Source: an uncultured Ruminococcus sp.
Lineage (GTDB): Bacteria > Bacillota > Clostridia > Oscillospirales > Acutalibacteraceae
DNA: 7,463 nt
Assembly (NCBI GenBank): GCA_902802975.1
Contig: CADCOF010000245.1
Span: 1 to 7,463, forward strand
Direction of reading: 5' to 3'
Shown here: in pieces, positions 5,905 to 7,463 of the stretch
Position numbering within the stretch: position 1 is the stretch's first letter
Layout of the letters: each line of letters opens with the position of its first letter
The notes under the pieces: generated by a model
What the model was told of the DNA's origin: nothing
Databases searched by the model: none
What the model saw: only the letters and a program-made list of their open reading frames with translations
Made by a program: the position numbers and the translations under genes

Positions 5905-6627
5905 ATGAAAATTTTTCCTGCGATTGATCTGATAGACGGCTGTGCCGTGCGCCTGTTCAAAGGCGATTATTCAAAAAAAACAGTCTACAGCAGTTCGCCT
6001 GTGGACGTTGCAAAGTCATTTGTAGATGCCGGAGCAGAGTATATCCATATTGTTGATCTCGATGGCGCAAAGGACGGTTCCAACGCCAATCTCGAAGTCG
6101 TGGGAAGAATTGTTTCCGAAAGCGGTCTTAAAGCAGAGATCGGCGGCGGTATCCGCTCAATGGAGTCTATCGAGAAATACTTAAACCTCGGCGTAATGCG
6201 TGTTATTCTTGGCACGGCTGCCGTTACCGATGAAGATTTTCTGAAAGCCGCCGTTTCAAAGTACGGCGAGCGTGTTGCTGTAGGCGTCGATATCAAGGAC
6301 GGCTTCGTTGCGATAAAAGGCTGGACAGAAACTTCAAAGCTAGGCTGTTTTGAGTTCTGCGAAAAGCTGCAGAACACCGGAGTAAAAACAGTTATCTGTA
6401 CCGATATATCGAAAGACGGCGTAATGGCAGGAACAAATATAGAGCTTTACAGACAATTATCCGAAAAATTCACTATGGATATAGTTGCATCGGGCGGCGT
6501 GTCTGATATAGAGAGTGTAAAAACGCTTGCAAATATGAATATGTATGGTGCGATATTGGGAAAAGCACTGTATACCGGAGCGATAGACCTGAGTGAGGCG
6601 ATCAAAGCGGCAGAGGTGAAGGCATGA
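5905..6627 (+). CDS. hisA: Phosphoribosylformimino-5-aminoimidazole carboxamide ribotide isomerase
   Basis: HisA is a (beta/alpha)8-barrel that isomerises ProFAR to PRFAR by an Amadori rearrangement. The 240 residues are standard length. Catalytic Asp8 lies in PAIDLIDG (5-12) and the second catalytic aspartate, Asp129, in VGVDIKDG (126-133). The two phosphate-binding half-barrel signatures are EIGGGIR (78-84) and ASGGVSD (195-201), with TDISKDG at 166-172. The symmetric halves are typical of HisA and HisF. The residues fit HisA rather than the bifunctional PriA, and hisA context supports this, though I cannot exclude side activity on the tryptophan intermediate. A strong AAGGAG (5891-5896) lies 8 nt before the ATG. 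The stop overlaps the hisF start as ATGA. Confidence 0.95.
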   Translation: MKIFPAIDLIDGCAVRLFKGDYSKKTVYSSSPVDVAKSFVDAGAEYIHIVDLDGAKDGSNANLEVVGRIVSESGLKAEIGGGIRSMESIEKYLNLGVMRVILGTAAVTDEDFLKAAVSKYGERVAVGVDIKDGFVAIKGWTETSKLGCFEFCEKLQNTGVKTVICTDISKDGVMAGTNIELYRQLSEKFTMDIVASGGVSDIESVKTLANMNMYGAILGKALYTGAIDLSEAIKAAEVKA

Positions 6628-7394
6628 TAACAAAAAGAATAATCCCCTGCCTTGACGTAAAAAACGGCAGGGTTGTTAAGGGCGTGAATTTTAAAGGGCT
6701 TGCCGACGTAAATTCGCCGGTAGAGCTTGCTAAGTACTATTCCGACTGCGGCGCAGATGAGCTTGTGTTTTACGATATCACTGCGTCGGCTGAGGGACGA
6801 GGAATATTTACAGATATTCTGTGCGAAGCGGCAAGCAGTGTATTTATACCGCTTACGGTAGGCGGCGGCATAAATACGTTGGATGATTTTGACCGTGTTT
6901 TGAAGTGCGGCGCAGACAAAGTCAGCGTCAATTCGGGTGCGATTCGAGATCCTTCAATTATCGAAAAGGCGGCAAAGCGTTACGGAGATCAGTGTGTTGT
7001 TTTATCGGTGGACGTAAAGCGCGTGAACGGAAAATTTCATGTTTTCGCAAAGGGCGGACGTGAGGACACGGGACTTGACGCGATCGAATGGATAAAACGC
7101 GGACAAAATTCGGGCGCAGGAGAGATAGTACTGAATTCGATGGATACAGACGGCGTAAAGAACGGCTTTGACCTTGAAATGCTGTCTGCGGTCTGCGACA
7201 TTGCAAGAGTTCCGGTAATAGCGTCTGGAGGTGCGGGCTGTATCGAACATTTTATTACGCTTTTCAAAACGCTGCCGAAGGTTGACGCGGGTCTTGCGGC
7301 ATCGATATTCCATTTCGGTGAGGTAGAGATCAATGATCTGAAGGAGCAGCTAAAACAAAATAACATTAACGTGCGGGCGGCGTGTCGCCGCTGA
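6624..7394 (+). CDS. hisF: Imidazole glycerol phosphate synthase, cyclase subunit HisF
   Basis: HisF uses ammonia from HisH to convert PRFAR to imidazole glycerol phosphate and AICAR. The 256-residue barrel keeps both catalytic aspartates, Asp11 in IPCLDVKNG (7-15) and Asp130 in LSVDVKR (127-133), plus Lys19, DELVFYDITAS (45-55), TVGGGI (78-83), NSMDTDG (171-177) and ASIFHFGEV (226-234). GAGGTG (6613-6618) precedes the ATG, which overlaps hisA by 4 bp. Compared with Thermotoga HisF as I recall it, several usually conserved sites differ: Ala27, Asn30-Ser31 in place of Gly-Asp in loop 1, Ala142 and Asn171. The protein runs five residues (AACRR) past the usual VR ending, and those codons and the TGA lie in a palindromic repeat that recurs downstream. 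Confidence 0.94.
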   Translation: MITKRIIPCLDVKNGRVVKGVNFKGLADVNSPVELAKYYSDCGADELVFYDITASAEGRGIFTDILCEAASSVFIPLTVGGGINTLDDFDRVLKCGADKVSVNSGAIRDPSIIEKAAKRYGDQCVVLSVDVKRVNGKFHVFAKGGREDTGLDAIEWIKRGQNSGAGEIVLNSMDTDGVKNGFDLEMLSAVCDIARVPVIASGGAGCIEHFITLFKTLPKVDAGLAASIFHFGEVEINDLKEQLKQNNINVRAACRR

Positions 7395-7463
7395 CAGTTC
7401 GCGCATCGGGTTTACTTGTAACACACGTTCAAACCCGCGCCTGACATGCGGCGTGTCGCCGCT
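7377..7463. repeat. GC-rich palindromic repeat cluster overlapping the hisF 3' end, cut by window edge
   Basis: The 16-mer GCGGCGTGTCGCCGCT occurs at 7377-7392 and again, identical, at 7448-7463, the last base of the window; the period is 71 bp. Each copy is a perfect 6-bp hairpin with a TGT loop. Between them lies a second inverted repeat, CGGGTTT (7407-7413) with AAACCCG (7431-7437), extended by GCG (7401-7403) with CGC (7438-7440) across a 3-nt bulge. CTGACA flanks this middle hairpin on both sides (7391-7396 and 7441-7446). The arrangement resembles clustered REP-like interspersed elements. The first copy is translated as the end of hisF. The cluster may continue beyond the window. I see no T-run that would make it an intrinsic terminator. 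Confidence 0.7.

Noticed and set aside
7377..7463. Start of a CRISPR array
   Set aside because: The repeated unit is only 16 bp with a 55-bp interval that itself contains an inverted repeat, and the first copy is inside hisF; this does not fit repeat-spacer geometry.

Overview
The window holds most of a histidine biosynthesis operon, all on the + strand, in the order hisZ-hisG-hisD-hisC-hisB-hisH-(gap)-hisA-hisF. A short-form HisG paired with HisZ (a histidyl-tRNA synthetase-like regulatory subunit), hisC inside the operon, a monofunctional hisB, purine-rich ribosome binding sites and sigma-A-type promoters together suggest a Gram-positive anaerobe of the Clostridia, perhaps Ruminococcus-like. 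The taxonomic call is inference from style, not a database match.

Layout. Positions 1-310 have no gene. They contain a near-consensus extended -10 promoter (73-101) and a leader of about 200 nt with small hairpins but no recognisable T-box or histidine-rich leader peptide. Positions 311-5629 carry six tightly packed genes: hisZ/hisG overlap by 17 bp, hisG/hisD by 1 bp, hisD/hisC by 8 bp, hisC/hisB are 2 bp apart and hisB/hisH abut. A 275-bp gap (5630-5904) then breaks the packing. It holds a double-hairpin GC-rich repeat between two near-identical 12-mers, a short palindrome, a 15-bp interrupted hairpin and a good candidate internal promoter. hisA and hisF follow, overlapping by 4 bp. The last ~87 bases are a GC-rich palindromic repeat cluster that begins inside the hisF reading frame, supplies its last five codons and stop, and runs off the window end.

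How the genes work together. HisG-HisZ condense ATP with PRPP. HisA isomerises ProFAR to PRFAR. HisH-HisF convert PRFAR to imidazole glycerol phosphate (IGP) and AICAR. HisB dehydrates IGP, HisC transaminates the product, and HisD oxidises histidinol to histidine. Not seen here are HisE and HisI (phosphoribosyl-ATP pyrophosphatase and phosphoribosyl-AMP cyclohydrolase), which may lie past the right edge, and a histidinol-phosphate phosphatase, expected elsewhere because hisB has no phosphatase domain.

I find no new enzymatic system. The parts worth a second look are the non-coding ones: the hisZ leader, the repeat-filled hisH-hisA gap with its own promoter, and the repeat that has become the 3' end of hisF. 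Several HisF substitutions at positions I recall as conserved also deserve checking.
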